From: Laguncularia racemosa
Lineage: Eukaryota; Streptophyta; Magnoliopsida; Myrtales; Combretaceae
DNA length: 64,000 bases
Direction of reading: 5' to 3'
NCBI GenBank assembly: GCA_037954665.1
Contig: JBBMOL010000021.1
Coordinates: forward strand, 2,790,001-2,854,000
The translations under genes were made by a program, and so were the position numbers. Within the stretch, counting starts at the first letter, position 1. The number at the start of each line of letters is the position of its first letter. The notes under the pieces are model-generated. The model did no database searches. It was not told the origin of the DNA and saw only the letters and a program-made list of their open reading frames with translations. Of this stretch, positions 1-15,100 are shown one piece after another.

Positions 1-171
1 TGTATTCCCTTGGTCCCCTATAACAGGTAGTAACTTGTCTCTAGAAAAAGGTCTTTTGTTATTACTTGTCCAGTTTCTGAATGATTACTTTTTGTAGGTA
101 ATAAATTTTTTTCAACTAATTGTGGTTGTCTGACTCCTTTTTTCTGTTTCGTTCTTTTTTTTTACCTGAAG

Positions 172-3100
172 TGTTGCACACTTCAGTTTTATCAGACTAT
201 CTAAACTGGAGGGAGAATGTTTTTTTCTCTGCTGGGCGCGATACTTCACTTGTGCAAATGTTGCCCTGCTGGTTCCCAAAGTCTGTGCGCAGATTGATTC
301 AGTTATATGTTCAGGTGTCTAATGTCTTGTTCTTTCGGTAAATTGTTAGATTTTTAGTATCTACCCCTGCTTTGACTGATTGGAAATTCTCTATGAATGA
401 TCTGTATAGGCATTGCTTTCTTTGTAAAAATGTTTGTATCGCCCCATAGTTCATCTACTGTTTTTAAGTTTTTTGATGAATTGACTATGCCTGATATATA
501 TGTTGCCATGTCATCTGTATTCTTTAATTTATTATATATGAGTGTCAGCCAAAATACCAATTATGCCAGGGAGGATGTGCTAATGTGATTATAAAATGAT
601 ACATTTTTATCTTAGTTTCAACTTCTGGATCAATTCACGCAAATTTCATGCCTACAGAGACAATGCATACATATGATCACATGCATAGTTTTTTGGCCAA
701 AGCATGCATATGCTTTTGCTTATGGGTGTTTTGTTATCTTGCATATGCATATATACTTAGTTTTCTAGATAATCTACTTGAAAAGATCCTTGTCCCTGTT
801 TGCTGGATTGTGAGCCTTTATATATTCTGGTCAGATTGTTTCCCTTTGTCACTTTATTCATGTAATTAACTTCTTAGATATACAGCAGTTTATTTGCTGA
901 TTGTGTTTCATGATAATTTGCATGTGAATATACATTTCTGCATAGTTATTTGATAAGTTTCAAGCTGAAACTTGACATTTCTTTGGATTTCCTTTTTGTA
1001 ACTCTAATTTTGCAGGGTCCAGTTGGATGGCAATCACTGACAGTGCATGGAGACATTGATCTTTTCATGAACTGTGATGAAGTTCACAATTTAAGTGAAA
1101 TAAGCTGGGAAGCATTGATTCAAAAGCATATTGAAGATGAGCTTTATGACTCATCCTTGAAGGCATGATAACATTCTTATTTTCATGTTAACATCCAAGG
1201 ATTTTATTTACCATTTATGTCTTTTCACTTGTGCATGTGTAGATCATTAATTTGCCAGGGTCTTTGAATTAGAATTTCTACTCTCATAACCTTGTTACCT
1301 GTTGGCATGGCTGTGATGACTGATATTTATGGTAAAAGTGATGATTCCTGGCATTGATGTGTGGCAGCAAATGGAAATGATAAAGGCAGCGATGATCTTT
1401 GCTAGTCATGAGGTTGGCTAAAGTCTGCTGGTTTTATACACTGCAGATTATGGTAATTAGCGCTTTAAAATGATGGTTAGAGTAGAGTTGGTGCTTGTAT
1501 GTGGTGAAAGAATATTAAAGGTTTTTTCTGGGGGGTCCAAAGAATACACCGGTTGAGTGTTTGACTTTTTGGAGATAGTAGGATTTTCTAGTCTTTTAAA
1601 TCTCTTTTTAACCATTAGCATGGGAGAAGTGCTCCTTCCAATATTGTAATTGAGTAATTAGGATGGAATAGTTTTTCTGTATTATTTTTTGGTGAGACGA
1701 GCAAGAGCTAGCAGATTATAAATTTCTAATTCTGTATTTGGAGGAAAGTTCTCTGCATGGATACTACATGGTGGAGTTTTGACCATTAGGTGTATCCCTG
1801 CAACAAAGAGGGAGAGAGTATCCATTTGCTACTGCATTATCCTTGAATTCATTGTGTGTTATCTATGTACATTCTTGAAGTCCATGGAGGATTGGTGAGA
1901 TCAGAGTTGGAAACTGGGTGTTGTGGGCTAGGTATAGAAATAGGAAGAAATTTCTCTTGTTTGTTCCTTTTTTATGATCATCTTTGGGATGGTTTGACTG
2001 GAGAGAGGGAACTTTTGATGGTATGGAGTCTATATTTTGGTTAATGAATTTCTGGGCTGCTTTAGTTGTCCCTGGTTGAGTTGACTTGTCAATGATTATT
2101 TATAGAGGTAGTACCTGCTTAGCATTTTTTTGAAATGGACTTCATACTTCTAGATATAAAGAATTTCAAGTTCTATTGAATAATCTCCCAATAGAATCTG
2201 CTATGGCAATGGAAATATTACTGCTTACTGGGAACAGCATTTGGGAACTGTTTTTATACTATCCTTTGAAAGGAAACACAAAATGAAAATTTCCAGTTTA
2301 TGTTTTTTGAGATTGTGTATTTAATTTTCTTTTTCTCTTGGTAGTGGAAAATCTTTGGAAATCATCTTTTAGTTGGTTCTGGAATCAGGCAATTGTTTGG
2401 AAAAGGACATCCAGTGGAATAGTGTCATTGCTGGGAGATTGATGCAAAATGTTGGATCCACTGGATTCAAGTTTTCTGTATCATCTTGTTCTTTACCCTA
2501 ATCTGCTGATTGATGCAATTGTATCATTTATTCCTATCATGGATTATAAGATCTTCCAGCTGGGGGATCAATATTTATTCTTCTATCTTGCTTTAAATTA
2601 TAGTATATGTCATTTTGGCATCATCTTGGTTAATTTTTCTGCCACATAAGAATTGCTTCCTCATAACTAGTTGTCTTGCCAGCAGGAAACTGGTTCCAGT
2701 GTTGAGCACTACTTACATCGTGGACGTGCTCTGGCTGCTTTTAACTACCTTCTTGGTATGAGGGTTCAAAAATTAAAACTAGAGCAGTCAGCTGCTTCAG
2801 TGCATGGGCAGGCGAATGTTCAATCAGACATTCAGACACTTCTTGCCCCTGTAATTCAAAGTGAAGAAGCGCTTCTTTCATCTGTAAGGACCATGTTCTG
2901 CAAATCTTATGAAGAATTGATAAAGAAGCTTGTCAGTAAATTGTCTCATTGTTTATTGCAGTTTATTATACAAATCAATTTTTTTCAAGTTACCTGAAAA
3001 AAATCAAATCTTGATTATAGATGTTGAATAAAAATACATGATGTTCTGCTTAAAGAATTTGCCAAGAATTATGTCAGAATTTATTCTTGGCAAGTGGGTG

Positions 3101-6100
3101 ATGGATGAGTGCAAGGGTGTTGCAAGTTGGAGTGTGTGGAGTGGAGAAGGATAAAGCGTTAGTCATCTCACCTGAAGAATCTAGAAAGTTAGTTGTTGAA
3201 ATCATATATGATGCAATTAATCTAAAACCCTTTATATAAATAATTCTTATTACTTGGGAAAGATGGACAGGGGTCAGCAATCTCTTTGTGTTTGTGCTTG
3301 TGTACTGCTTTCGCATAAAGTGATTGAATGGATATCTTTGAGAGAGAATGGCTTGTTCATTTCTTGGGGTGGTGATATCAACTTGTTTTCACTGCTACCC
3401 TGTCACCAGGTTATGCCATTTTTTGGGGTGGTTTTCTCTATTTGTGTTCCTTTTATTTCTTCCATCTTATTAGTCCTGTTCATTTTTTGCATTTAGAGAA
3501 CTTAAGCTTCTTGTTGATTCTGCTGAGTGAAGTAACAATTAGTCATAAGACCTCAATTTGATATTTCGTACAATTTGCTGGTGATGTCAACTTGTTTTCA
3601 CTGCTACCCCCTGTCACCAGGTTATGCCACTTGCTATATTGCATTTTGAGGATTCCGTCTTAGTGGCTTCATGCACTTTTCTCTTGGAGCTTTGTGGTTT
3701 ATCTGCTAGCATGCTCCATGTAGATGTTGCAGCTTTGAAAAGGATTTCTTCTTTTTACAAGTCCAATGAGAATTGTGAGGGCTGTAGACAACAATCTCCT
3801 AAGGCTTCAGCATTTCATGCAAGATTGCAAGATGATGTTACAGAATCTCTTGCCAGGGCACTAGCAGATGAATATTTGCACAAGGATCATGCAAGCATTA
3901 CTAAACACAAGGAGACTTCAGATTTAGTTGCCTCTAGAAGACATTCTCGAGCTCTTTCACTTGTCTTACAGCATTTGGAAAAGGCTAGTCTCCCACTGAT
4001 GGTTGATGGTAAGACGTGTGGTTGTTGGCTGTTAAATGGCATTGGTGATGGAATGGAACTAAGATCTCAACAGAAGGCTTCCAGCCAACAATGGAGTCTT
4101 GTGATAGCTTTTTGCCTTTTGCATCAACTTCCATTGAGTACAAAATACCTAGCAGTACTTGCAAGAGACAATGACTGGGTATTTTTTAATCTATTACTAA
4201 TTCTTCAATTCCTCGCATACTGGACTGCAAAACTTATGGTCTTCTTATTCTTTTAAGGTTGGATTTTTATCTGAAGCTCACATTGGTGGATACCCTTTTG
4301 ACATTGTAATGCAAGTGGTGAGTAGTCTTATATTTACTGGTAACAGAGTTTCATATTAGTTTCTTAACTTTCTCATTCATGATTTTACCTATATTTCCTG
4401 TTTCCATACCTGTACAAATATTGTACTTTTTTCAAACTATCAAAATCTCTTGAAACTAACATGTTTCTTTTTTCTTTTTCTTTTTCCCAGGCATCAAAGG
4501 AGTTTGGTGACCCACGACTTAGGCTTCATATATTAACAGTACTGAAAAACATGCAGTTGAGGAAAAAATCTGGCTCTTCCTCATATGTAGATCATGTAGA
4601 TAAAAGTAATGTAACTTCCTTTTCAGATGACAACATTTACGTCCCTATGGAATTATTTGGCATTCTAGCAGAGTGTGAGAAACAAAAAAATCCGGGAGAG
4701 GCCCTTTTGGTGAAAGCAAAGCAGCTGTCATGGAGTATTTTGGCAATGATTGCTTCTTGCTTCTCAGATGTGACTCCACTGGCATGCCTAACGGTTTGGC
4801 TGGAGATTACTGCAGCAAGGTCACCCTCTCATCTGCATAACTGCTCATTAGTATTTGAATAATTAATATCGGAAACTAATTGAACATTTGTAGAGAAGTC
4901 CAGGCTGGAACAGAGATTTAATTTGGTTTCTTGAATAGGATTATTGATGCAAGAATTAGGGGTTTCTTAAAATAGACTGCCTTTTGACTCTACTTGTGTA
5001 TTTTTCTCAAGAGCAGCATGTTAATTTATTGTATTTTATTATTATTATTATTATTATTATTATATTTTTAATTTTCATAGCTTGATACTCATTTAGCTTT
5101 TCCCCTTCCTTTTTGAAACAAGCAGAGAAACTTCGTCAATAAAGGTGAATGACATAGCATCTCAAATTGCAAACAATGTTTCTGCAGCAGTAGAAGCTTC
5201 TAATATTCTTCCAGCTGGTGATAGAGCTCCTTCATTTCACTACAACAGAAGGAATCCTAAACGTAGACGGTTTATGGAGCCGATTACTAATAGGTTAGTT
5301 GCCCAAGCAGGTGAAGCTTCAAATAGTCCAAGAGCAAGAATGTCTATTATCCATAGGACTGAAGTTGAAGAAGAAAGTCAGATGGAGTTTAGCACACATG
5401 AAGTTTCAAGTGAATCTGATGAGGGACCAGATTTGCTCTCGAAAATGGTTGCTGTGCTTTGTGAACAACAACTGTTCTTGCCATTGCTAAGGGCATTTGA
5501 TTTGTTCCTTCCTTCTTGTTCACTATTACCTTTCATTCGTGCTCTCCAGGTAAGTTGATTTTCAGAAGCCTATTTGACAAGGGAATTAAAAAATTATGCT
5601 TTTGCAGTATATTGTCCGGCTTTATTGTTAGATTATTTTAGATGAATTTGGAAAAAGCTCATGAAGACTCTTGACTGTGATAAATATTTGTAACAGTAAT
5701 TTGGAGCTGAGGGCAAAAGCCTTGTAGCTTGAATATTTGGACCTGCTTATTTAATGAAAGTGTTTCAAGTAAAAGGTAGATTGAGTTTTCTGTGCATAGA
5801 GGTTTGGGAAAGTGGATATTGAAGATCTGGATTTGTATTTTTCTTGCTTGCAAATTCAGCTCAAGCATCAAATTTGTTGAGTGCTTCCCATTTGATTAGT
5901 CCAATGTTTATTTGCTATCACATTTTTCAATGGAGTCAATCAAGTGTTGGCTTTATCTACATTATATAAGGGTGAAGGCAGAGTTTTATTGTGATGCATA
6001 AAGTTGCCAAATTAACCCTCTGCCCCTAAAAGAAAATAATTAATCATGGGTAACTATACTTTTTAGGCACCCGTATCATGGTTGTGTCACTGCTGATCTT

Positions 6101-9100
6101 CCTTATGGTTGTAAGGCTTGGCAGATTACAATCATTATGCTGTATGCATTTCATGTCTATTCTGATGGCAGTCACTTCACTTGTTTATATCTTGTGGGTT
6201 TGGAGTTGAATATTTAAAGTGATATTTGACAGGGTGGTTCATTGGTTATCCTGAATTTGTGAGGAAAATTGTTGGGTCAAGGTGTTTCATTGGTTATCCT
6301 GAATTGAAAAATGCCTGGTGTCTTGAGCTGCTTACTTGTGCATAATGAGATGGAAAGCTATCACAGTTCTTTTTTGTCTGTCTACACTATAAGGTCAAAT
6401 TATCAAGCCCTGATGAATATATATCTCTTGCTTTCCTTGAACAGTATATAGAAAAAAAAGGATGCTCCTACTAAAGTCAATCCCTCGTGAAATTTATCTT
6501 ATGAACAAGGTTTAAATTGCCAGCATCTTGAAAAGTATCCTAAAATCCTAAAATAACTTCAGAAAGGTCAAGTTGTCTACAATCTTCTTGCAATCCCATG
6601 AAGCTGAGTTTGTGTTCACTGAATTGATTTAAAGTGCTGGCCTCTTTATTGTTGTGTTGATTTGGTGGGTTGAAAGAATGGTTGAATATTTGAGGGTGAA
6701 CAGACCAAGGTGTTCTTCTTTGGTGGCCTTTGTCAGGGACATTTCAGGAACATATACAAAAACAATTTATCTTTTTATTTGTCTTGATTTGTGCAAGTTT
6801 TAAGAGATTAACATAGCGGCTTGGAATATAAGAGGGTTAAACGATCCTCTCAAAGTGACAGAATTAACAAAAGAGTGTGGCAATAATAGGATATCCCTAA
6901 TGGGGATATTGGAAACTAGAGTGAACTCCAACAATGAAACATTAGTAAAGCAGTGAATGGGACAAAATTGGCAAGTAGCTATCAACCGAGAAGCACCCAA
7001 GCAAATTTAGGTAGCTTAGCAACCGAGAGTGTGGAATATCCATATTGTTATGGAAAGAGCCCAACTATCACATTGCATTGCAACTCATCGTAGCCTCAAT
7101 ATTAACCTTAGCATCACATTCATCTACGGTGCAAACACCAACAACGATAGAAGGGATCTCTGGACACAACTGGAAGAACTTTCCCTCACACACACCACCA
7201 CTCCATGGCTGGTCCTTGGGGACTTTAACATAACCAAATCCCCTTTTGAAAAGCAAGGTGGTCGGGGGCGAATGACTTCCGCCATGGTGGAATTCCAGGA
7301 CTGCATGTCCAAGACCGAATTAGAGGACTTAAGATATGCAGACGATTTCTTTACATGGACCAATTGACAAGCCGACAACCCCATCCTGAGGAAGCTTGAT
7401 CGCGTCCTGGTCAACTAAAGCTAGATGCAAACCTTCCCTAGCTCCCATGCCAAGTTCTTACCTCCCATCTTATCAGATCATTCCCTATTCGTCACACACA
7501 TACAACCCACACAGTAGGTAAGGAAGACACCCTTCAAATTCTTCAATTACTGGATTCATCATGTAGATTTCAATGATATAATTTCAAGAGTGTGTAGCAC
7601 CGAGATAGCAGGTTCCAAAATGTATTAAGTAGTAAGTAAGCTTAAGCTAATCAAGGGGAAGCTGCGACAGCTCAACCACACCAATTACTCAAACCTGTCT
7701 AACCGAGTCAAAGAAGCCAAGCAAACACTCCTTCAGCTACAGTCCAACATCCACAGCAGCCGCAATGTATCTCTGATGGAGGCCGAAAGATCAGCCTTCA
7801 AGGAGCTCTACCTACTGAGGAAAGCTGAAGAGAACTTCTACAAGTAGAAATCAAGAGTAAAATGGCTGAAACTCGAAGACAAGAATACCTCCTCCTTCCA
7901 TAAATCCATGCAAAACCACCATAACAGAAGCCATATCTTCCAGATTAGCCGTGAGGATGGAAGTGAAGCAATTGGCAGCGAACAGGTCAAGCATTTAGCG
8001 GTCGAATACTTTCAACAAATCTATAACAAAGCATGTCCACCACTCAATACGGAGGAAATAGCCAGCCTTGTGACATGGAAGCTCAATGCGCAGCAATGTG
8101 AAGAGCTGCTTGCACCTTATACGGATGAGGAAATCAGATGGGGATTTTTCTCCCAAGCAAATGAGAAAGCCCTAGGTCCGGATGGATACACAGCTCTCTT
8201 CTTCAAGGAAATATGGGGAATAATAGGCAAGGATCTTACTGCTGCAATCAGGGAGTTCCTCCTATCGGGACATCTTTTCAAAGAAATAAACTCTACCATA
8301 TTCACATTGGTTCCCAAAATCCCCAACCCAACCAGTATGGGGGACTTTAGACCCATAGCATGTTGCAACGTGCTCTATAAGGCAGTGTCAAACATCTTAG
8401 CTGCCCGCCTCAAGAAGGTCTTACATGTACTAGTCGGGAGGGAGCAAGCAGCATTCATCCCTGGACGAAAGATCACAGATAACATCCTCATTGCCCAGGA
8501 ATTAATGGCAGGTTACCAGACACAAAAAGGAGCACCCCGTTGCACTCTAAAGGTCGACCTCCTGAAAGCCCATGATACCATACGTTGGGACTTTATAATT
8601 GAAGTATTGAGAACCATGCAATTCCCTCCGCACTTTTGTAGACTCATAAAGTAGTGCTTATCAACTACAAAATTCTCAGTTAATATCAACGAGGAACTGG
8701 CAGGCTACTTCTCAAGCGTGCGAGGTCTCAGACAGGGGGATCCTATTTCCTCGTACTTATTCGTTATAGGCATGGAAATTCTCTCCACCTCTCTCCGGCG
8801 GCTCATATCCAACCCAACATTCTCCCCTCACTGGAGATGTAAGCTGAAACGCCTCAATCACCTTTACTTCGCAGATGACCTACTCATATTTGCCAGAGGA
8901 GATGTACAATCTATAACCCTGATCAGAGACACTCTCCAACAATTTCAAGCACTCTCAGGTTTGACAGCCAACAGTTCCAAGAGTTCCATATTCTTCTCCA
9001 CGGTCCCCTTTAGGGATAAGCAAAGCATCCTACAAATCATGCAGTTCCAAGAAGGCTCTCTTCCAATAAGATATCTTGGTGTCTCACTCCTCTCCACTAA

Positions 9101-12100
9101 ACTCAAAACGGGGGACTATGACATTTTAGTTGACTAAATCACAGCTCGCATGACCTCGTGGACAACGAAATTCTTATCATATGCTGGTCAACTTCAGCTA
9201 GTTCGATCAGTCTTATTTTCTATGCAGGTCTTTTGGAGCTCAGTATTCCTTCTTCCCAAGAAGATAATCACAAAGGTAGAGTTGCTAATCAGGAACTTCC
9301 TCTGGAGTGGAAATCCTCATACAGGAACCAAAGCCAAAGTCAGATGGGAAGAGGATTGTAAGCCAATCAAATGTGGGGGTCTGGGGATTCCCAACCTTCA
9401 TCATTGGAACAAGGCCCTACAAATCAAGTACATCTGGCACTTATGCAGGAGCGGTCAGCGTAGTCTATGGCCTGAATGGGTACACTCGACATTGTTAAAA
9501 GGCAGAAGTTTCTGGACACGCGAGCCCCAGTTGTATGTTCTTGGTCTTGGAAGAAACTCCTAAAACTTAGTGCGAAATAGCTTTCAATGGAAAGTGGGAG
9601 ATGGCCTAACCATCTCTATTTGGACTGACTTTTGGTTATCCATGAGTCCTCTGGACACCCTATTCTCTCCAAGACAGATCGGGAACTTTGGGATTCCAAT
9701 AACGGCAAAATTATGCTCTTTGGAGGAAAACAACACATGGTGGCTACCAAACCATCCACCATGGTCAGATATCAACATTCCCGCGCATATCAAACCTAAT
9801 CATCACATTTCTGACCAACTCCAATGGATTCACACGACTGTAGGGGAATACAACATCAAAAGTGGCTATTTCTTCCTCAATCCAGCTGGACCAACAGTAC
9901 CATGGTATCGAGTTGTATGGAAAAAAACTACCATACCAAGGTACTTCTTCATATTATGGCTTGCCTGGTTGGGAAAATTATCTACACTCGATAAGCTGAC
10001 CACATGGGGACTAGCCACATCCTCCACATGCTACTTATGCCAACAAGAAGACGAGGACCGCTCCCACCTATTCTTTGGGTGCCAATACTCATCCTGAGTA
10101 TGGCTGATAGTGAGTGATATGGCCAATTGACCCCCTTCTTGTAAGGATTGGCTGGGAGCCAAACGAGTCCTACTGGCAACAAACCAGTCCAATGCCAAAC
10201 AACACCAGACTTGGAGAGCGAGCCTCACAGCCACGGTATACTGCATTTGGAGAGTGCGCAACAAAGCAAAACTTGGATTCCTTATCCCTGGCATCTCTTC
10301 CTTAGCCAATCAAATCAAATCTTATATCTACATAGAATAATTTGATAGGGCTAGTTTGTACCAACTACTATAAGTATGGTACCAAAGTTGTAATAGAATA
10401 GTTACTAGTGTTGTATTGTGATGTAATCGTCTTTGACGGATGTATCTTTATTTCTAATCAATAAATAATGAATTACTGAAAAAAAAAAAGTTTTAAGAGA
10501 TTCTTAGTAACATTATCTTTCATTTTGAAGCTTTAGAATCTTGTATAAAAACGTGGTGTCCTTCCAGAAATAAAGAAGATGAAAGTATTTGTGAAATCGG
10601 GAGGATTTTTGATGACCCCTCTAACCTTTCTTTACATATTTCACCCATGATTAGATCCATTATCTAGGCTCATAAGAATTTGGTATTGGAACCAATTGTC
10701 ATGGGGATTCATTAGATTTGGAAGGTCAACCAGTTGCATTCATTCATCAATTAATCAAACCTGAGCAAGAGTGGAAAGAGGAAGAGACTGTATGGAGTAT
10801 TTGTAGAGGGCATGTCCAGAAAGAGCTTAAGCCCTAGCCGTGCACTTGGGGTAGGTGGTCTATCAAGTTGAGGAACTTAAAGGTGCCCACAATTCGCATT
10901 AGTCTGATAACTGCAGCTATTAGAATGGTGCAAACAATAGTGAAAGTGGAGGAATGGTGATCCCATTAGTGGTGGTGTGAGGTTTTGGACTCATGCTAGG
11001 TGGGTGGCAAGTGCATGCCTCATGGCATTAACCCTCTCAAAGTGTTGTGCATATTGTTAGAGAAACACATTGATGGCTTTTGTAAGGAATCACCATGAAT
11101 TGGGTTGCATTACACTGACCTAGTGCATGATAACATGACATGCAATCACGTGAAAATCTTGACCTTTGCATGCCCCATTATGTGCCTATTCCACTGAGTG
11201 AGACCCTCTTTTGGGTGATTCAACTCCTGTCCTTCCTCCATGCGTCCAACTATCATAAGCTGACATAGGAATAGATCACCTGGTTGGCCACCCTCCATGA
11301 GTCCAAAATGTCTCGCTACTTAGACTTGTCTCACATTTTGATGACCCAGTGCATGACCCTATCTGCGCACACCCACCACATGGATTGACATGCACCCTCC
11401 ATCAGCATATCCAACCACTATATGCCAAAGAGTGGAGGACCAACATCCTGACCCAAGGAACGTGTGCCATATCTAAAACTCATATGAGCTATACACTGTC
11501 AACACAGGAGATCATGGTGAGCCACTGGACTGGCATGCATGGCCTCTTACTGAGCCCTACCCCATCACGTAACCTATTGGGCAATCCATATATGAAGACT
11601 TTCAAGCTTGAGCACAGGCTTTTTGTCCTTGTGTGGAGTAATAATATTAAGGATATGTTAAGAAAATATAATAAAAAGATTTATCTTGTTATTTATCTTT
11701 GATTTTTGCATCTTTTAAGAGTTATAGTGAAGGCTGATGAACTTGTATATAGAAATAAACAGGAAGATAGTATTATCTCTTAATTACTTCTTAAATTGGT
11801 AGTTAGTGGTTATGAGATCAGAGGCTCTTCTGATGAGTCATCAATCATTACTTCACTTATTTCACTCGTGACTAAACCTGGCCTGTAACACTCTTGTTTT
11901 TCTCTTTCTCAAGTAAAATCTTTTCGGTTGTTACTTGTTTCTCTTTTTTCCTTTACTAGTAACTTTTGATTGTTGCCACATTTTTCCCTTGGTAGGTCAA
12001 TGAATTTTTGAGCTCGAATATATTACTTTTGGCATCACCAAGCTTGTGGACCAATCTGCTAGGACATGTCCCTATAGTCTTATCATGTATTGTGTGAAAT

Positions 12101-15100
12101 CTATTAGTAATGGCTCATTTAGATTGCGGTAGTCTATGAGGTGAGGCTTTTTTTTTTTTGGGTGGGAAAAATGGGGAGGGGGGATGAGGATGCTGACCCC
12201 AAAAAGTACAGGAAAAGAGGGTGTATAGACCTGACCTCTTTAATTTCAATAGTACCTACTAGCTGCTGAAAAACTATATAAGGGGGTACTACTCCCCTTG
12301 CAATGTAAGATTTATGAATAAATAAAAGAGGTAGCAACTACTATCTTTTACAAATTTTTTTTCCTTCCTCAAGATCCACTCTTATGAAGAACTTAACCCT
12401 CCCTATTTGCTCAGGCATTTTCACAAATGCGCCTGTCTGAGGCAACTGCCCACCTTGGTTCCTTTTCTGTCAGAATCAAGGAAGAACCTACACACTTGCA
12501 GACAAGTATAGGAAAAGAAGAGCATATTGCTAGTTCATGGATAAGTTCGACCGCTGTAAAAGCTGCTGATGCTGTAATTTCAACTTGTCCATCACCTTAT
12601 GAAAAAAGATGCTTGTTGCAACTTCTTGCTGCTACAGACTTTGGTGATGGTGGATATGCAGCAACCCATTATTGTCGACTCTACTGGAAAATTAATTTGG
12701 CTGAACCATCTTTACGGGTAGATGATAGTCTTCACCTGGGGAATGAGACTCTGGATGATGCTTCGCTTCTAGCAGCATTGGAAAAGAATGGCCACTGGGA
12801 GCAGGCACGTAAATGGGCCAGACAGCTGGAAGCAAGTGGGGGAGCATGGAAGTCTGCTGTTCACCATGTTACAGAGACACAGGTATAGTTTTCTCAATGA
12901 AAATTATGGCACCAATCCTATATTTTTCTGTTCTTCATTCAATCTAATTGATTTTTGAGCACCACTGCGGAGCTCAATTATTTAAAATATTCAAAGAAAT
13001 CTTTCACCTTGATGTCTCATGTTACAGTAAGGGCACTCTGTATGACATGCTGGGCTACTTTGAGAATTTTGTCAGTGATGGCTAGCAAATATGAAAAACA
13101 AATCTAGTTGTGATGTAGTGTATGAAGTAAATTATGTGCATATTCATGGAATTAAATTAAGTTCAAGCACAGCCCCTATCCTAAGATTGATCCAATCCTT
13201 TTAATGTACTTTCAGGCAGAATCAATGGTTGCAGAGTGGAAGGAGTTCCTTTGGGATGTCCCAGAAGAAAGAATTGCTTTGTGGGGCCATTGCCAGACAC
13301 TGTTCATTAGATACTCATTTCCACCATTGAAGGTCTATTGTCCTGTTTTAGCAAAACTAGGAAAAGCCTGGATTCCGAATGTATTTTAACTATCCAATAT
13401 AATGAATTTCAGGCTGGATTATTCTTCCTTAGACATGCAGAAGCCTTAGAGAAGGATCTTCCAGCAAGGGAGCTTCACGAATTGCTGCTGCTCTCTCTAC
13501 AATGGCTAAGCGGGATGATAACCCTTTCTTATCCGTAAGTATATGTGAATGAAATTGCTCTTAGTGAATCGCTTATTGGGATGCCTCATTTTCTGACCAG
13601 AGTTTCCTATCAGAGTTTATTCCTTGAATCTTCTTAGAGAGATTGAAACTAGAGTATGGCTTCTAGCAGTAGAATCAGAAGCTCAAATGAAAAGTGAAGG
13701 TGATTTCAGTTTGTTCAGTTCCAACCAGGATTCTTGGAATGGGTGTAGTTCTGGTATAATTGACCGGACAGCAAGTTTGATATCAAAAATGGATAATCAT
13801 ATCAATATGATGAGGAATAGGACTATTGAGAAACAAGATCTGCGTGATAATAACCCGATACATATGAAAAACCAAGGGTCAGATGCCATCCTTCTGACCT
13901 CTGCTGGAGCAAGCACAAAAACAAAGAGGAGGGGAAAGGGCTCTACAGCAGTAAGGCGGGCTGCTCTTGATACAGACAAGAGTACAGATCCTGAGGACAG
14001 CCTTAGTAATTTGAATGCCAGAGTTGATGTGCTCTCCCAGGATGACAATTTGAAGATTGAACAATCATTTTCAAAGTGGGAGGAAAGAGTAGGACCTGCA
14101 GAACTTGAAAGAGCTGTTCTTTCATTGTTGGAGTTTGGGCAAATTAATGCTGCCAAGCAACTTCAGTATAAGCTGTCGCCAGATCACATCCCTTCAGAAT
14201 TCTCACTTGTTAATGCAGCTTTAAAGCTTGCTAAATTCTCAACTCCTTGTAGCAACATATCCATATTGATGCTTGATGAGGAATTGCGCTCCTTAATCTA
14301 CTCATCTAATATTGCAAGTGACCAGGACCTAATAGACCCAGTCCAGGCTAGTTTCCTTTCTTGCTCTGTGTACTGTTTTCTTTTCTTGCACATCAAGTAT
14401 ACTAGCTCTAACAAGTAAGGGTTGTCAGGCCATATTTAGTGTATTCACTAACTTTCTACTGTACATTTGTAGGTTTTGGATCACTTGACTACCATATTTG
14501 TTGAAGGTAGTGGACGTGGATTGTGTAAAAGGATAATTGCTGTTGTGAAAACTGCAAATGTGCTAGGTATATCATTCTCTGAAGCATTTGGGAAGCAGCC
14601 AATCGAACTCCTACAGCTGCTTTCTCTCAAAGCACAGGAGTCATTTGAAGAAGCAAAGCTCTTAGTCCAAACAAACTCAATGCCAGCTGCTAGTATTGCT
14701 CACATTCTTGCAGAATCATTTCTCAAAGTATGTTTTCACATATTTTATCTTTAATTGTATCTTTATTTGAGCCAAATTATCCCTAAAACCAATGCGAGTT
14801 TTAGTTTGACATAATTCATGATGTACTGTTGGTAAAGTGGATGGTTGGAGATTCAAGTAGTTGGTAAGAGTGATGTTTGGCTCTTAGCATCCACCTTGCC
14901 TGATTTTGCGTTCTTCCAACGTCAACATGTCTATATTTTGCCAACTTCTTTGTTCCTTGCTTTAGGATTTTAGAGTATTCAGAATAAGTGCACATTCATA
15001 TACTTGGCACTGTTAATATTTTAATGTCATTCAGGGATTGTTGGCTGCACATCGTGGGGGTTATATGGATTCTCAGAAGGAGGAAGGACCAGCTCCATTA

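Noticed and set aside
3254..3496. 80-codon plus-strand frame as an extra exon of the spatacsin-like gene
   Set aside because: Only the duplicated acceptor part (from 3410) matches the family and for three codons; the rest is intron and runs to a stop.
11349..11702. 117-codon frame in intron 7
   Set aside because: Word-repeat composition (TGCATGACC) and no recognisable domain; probably eroded repeat.
13797..14156. Open frame of 119 codons on the minus strand
   Set aside because: Antisense shadow of exon 11 of the spatacsin-like gene; no recognisable protein.
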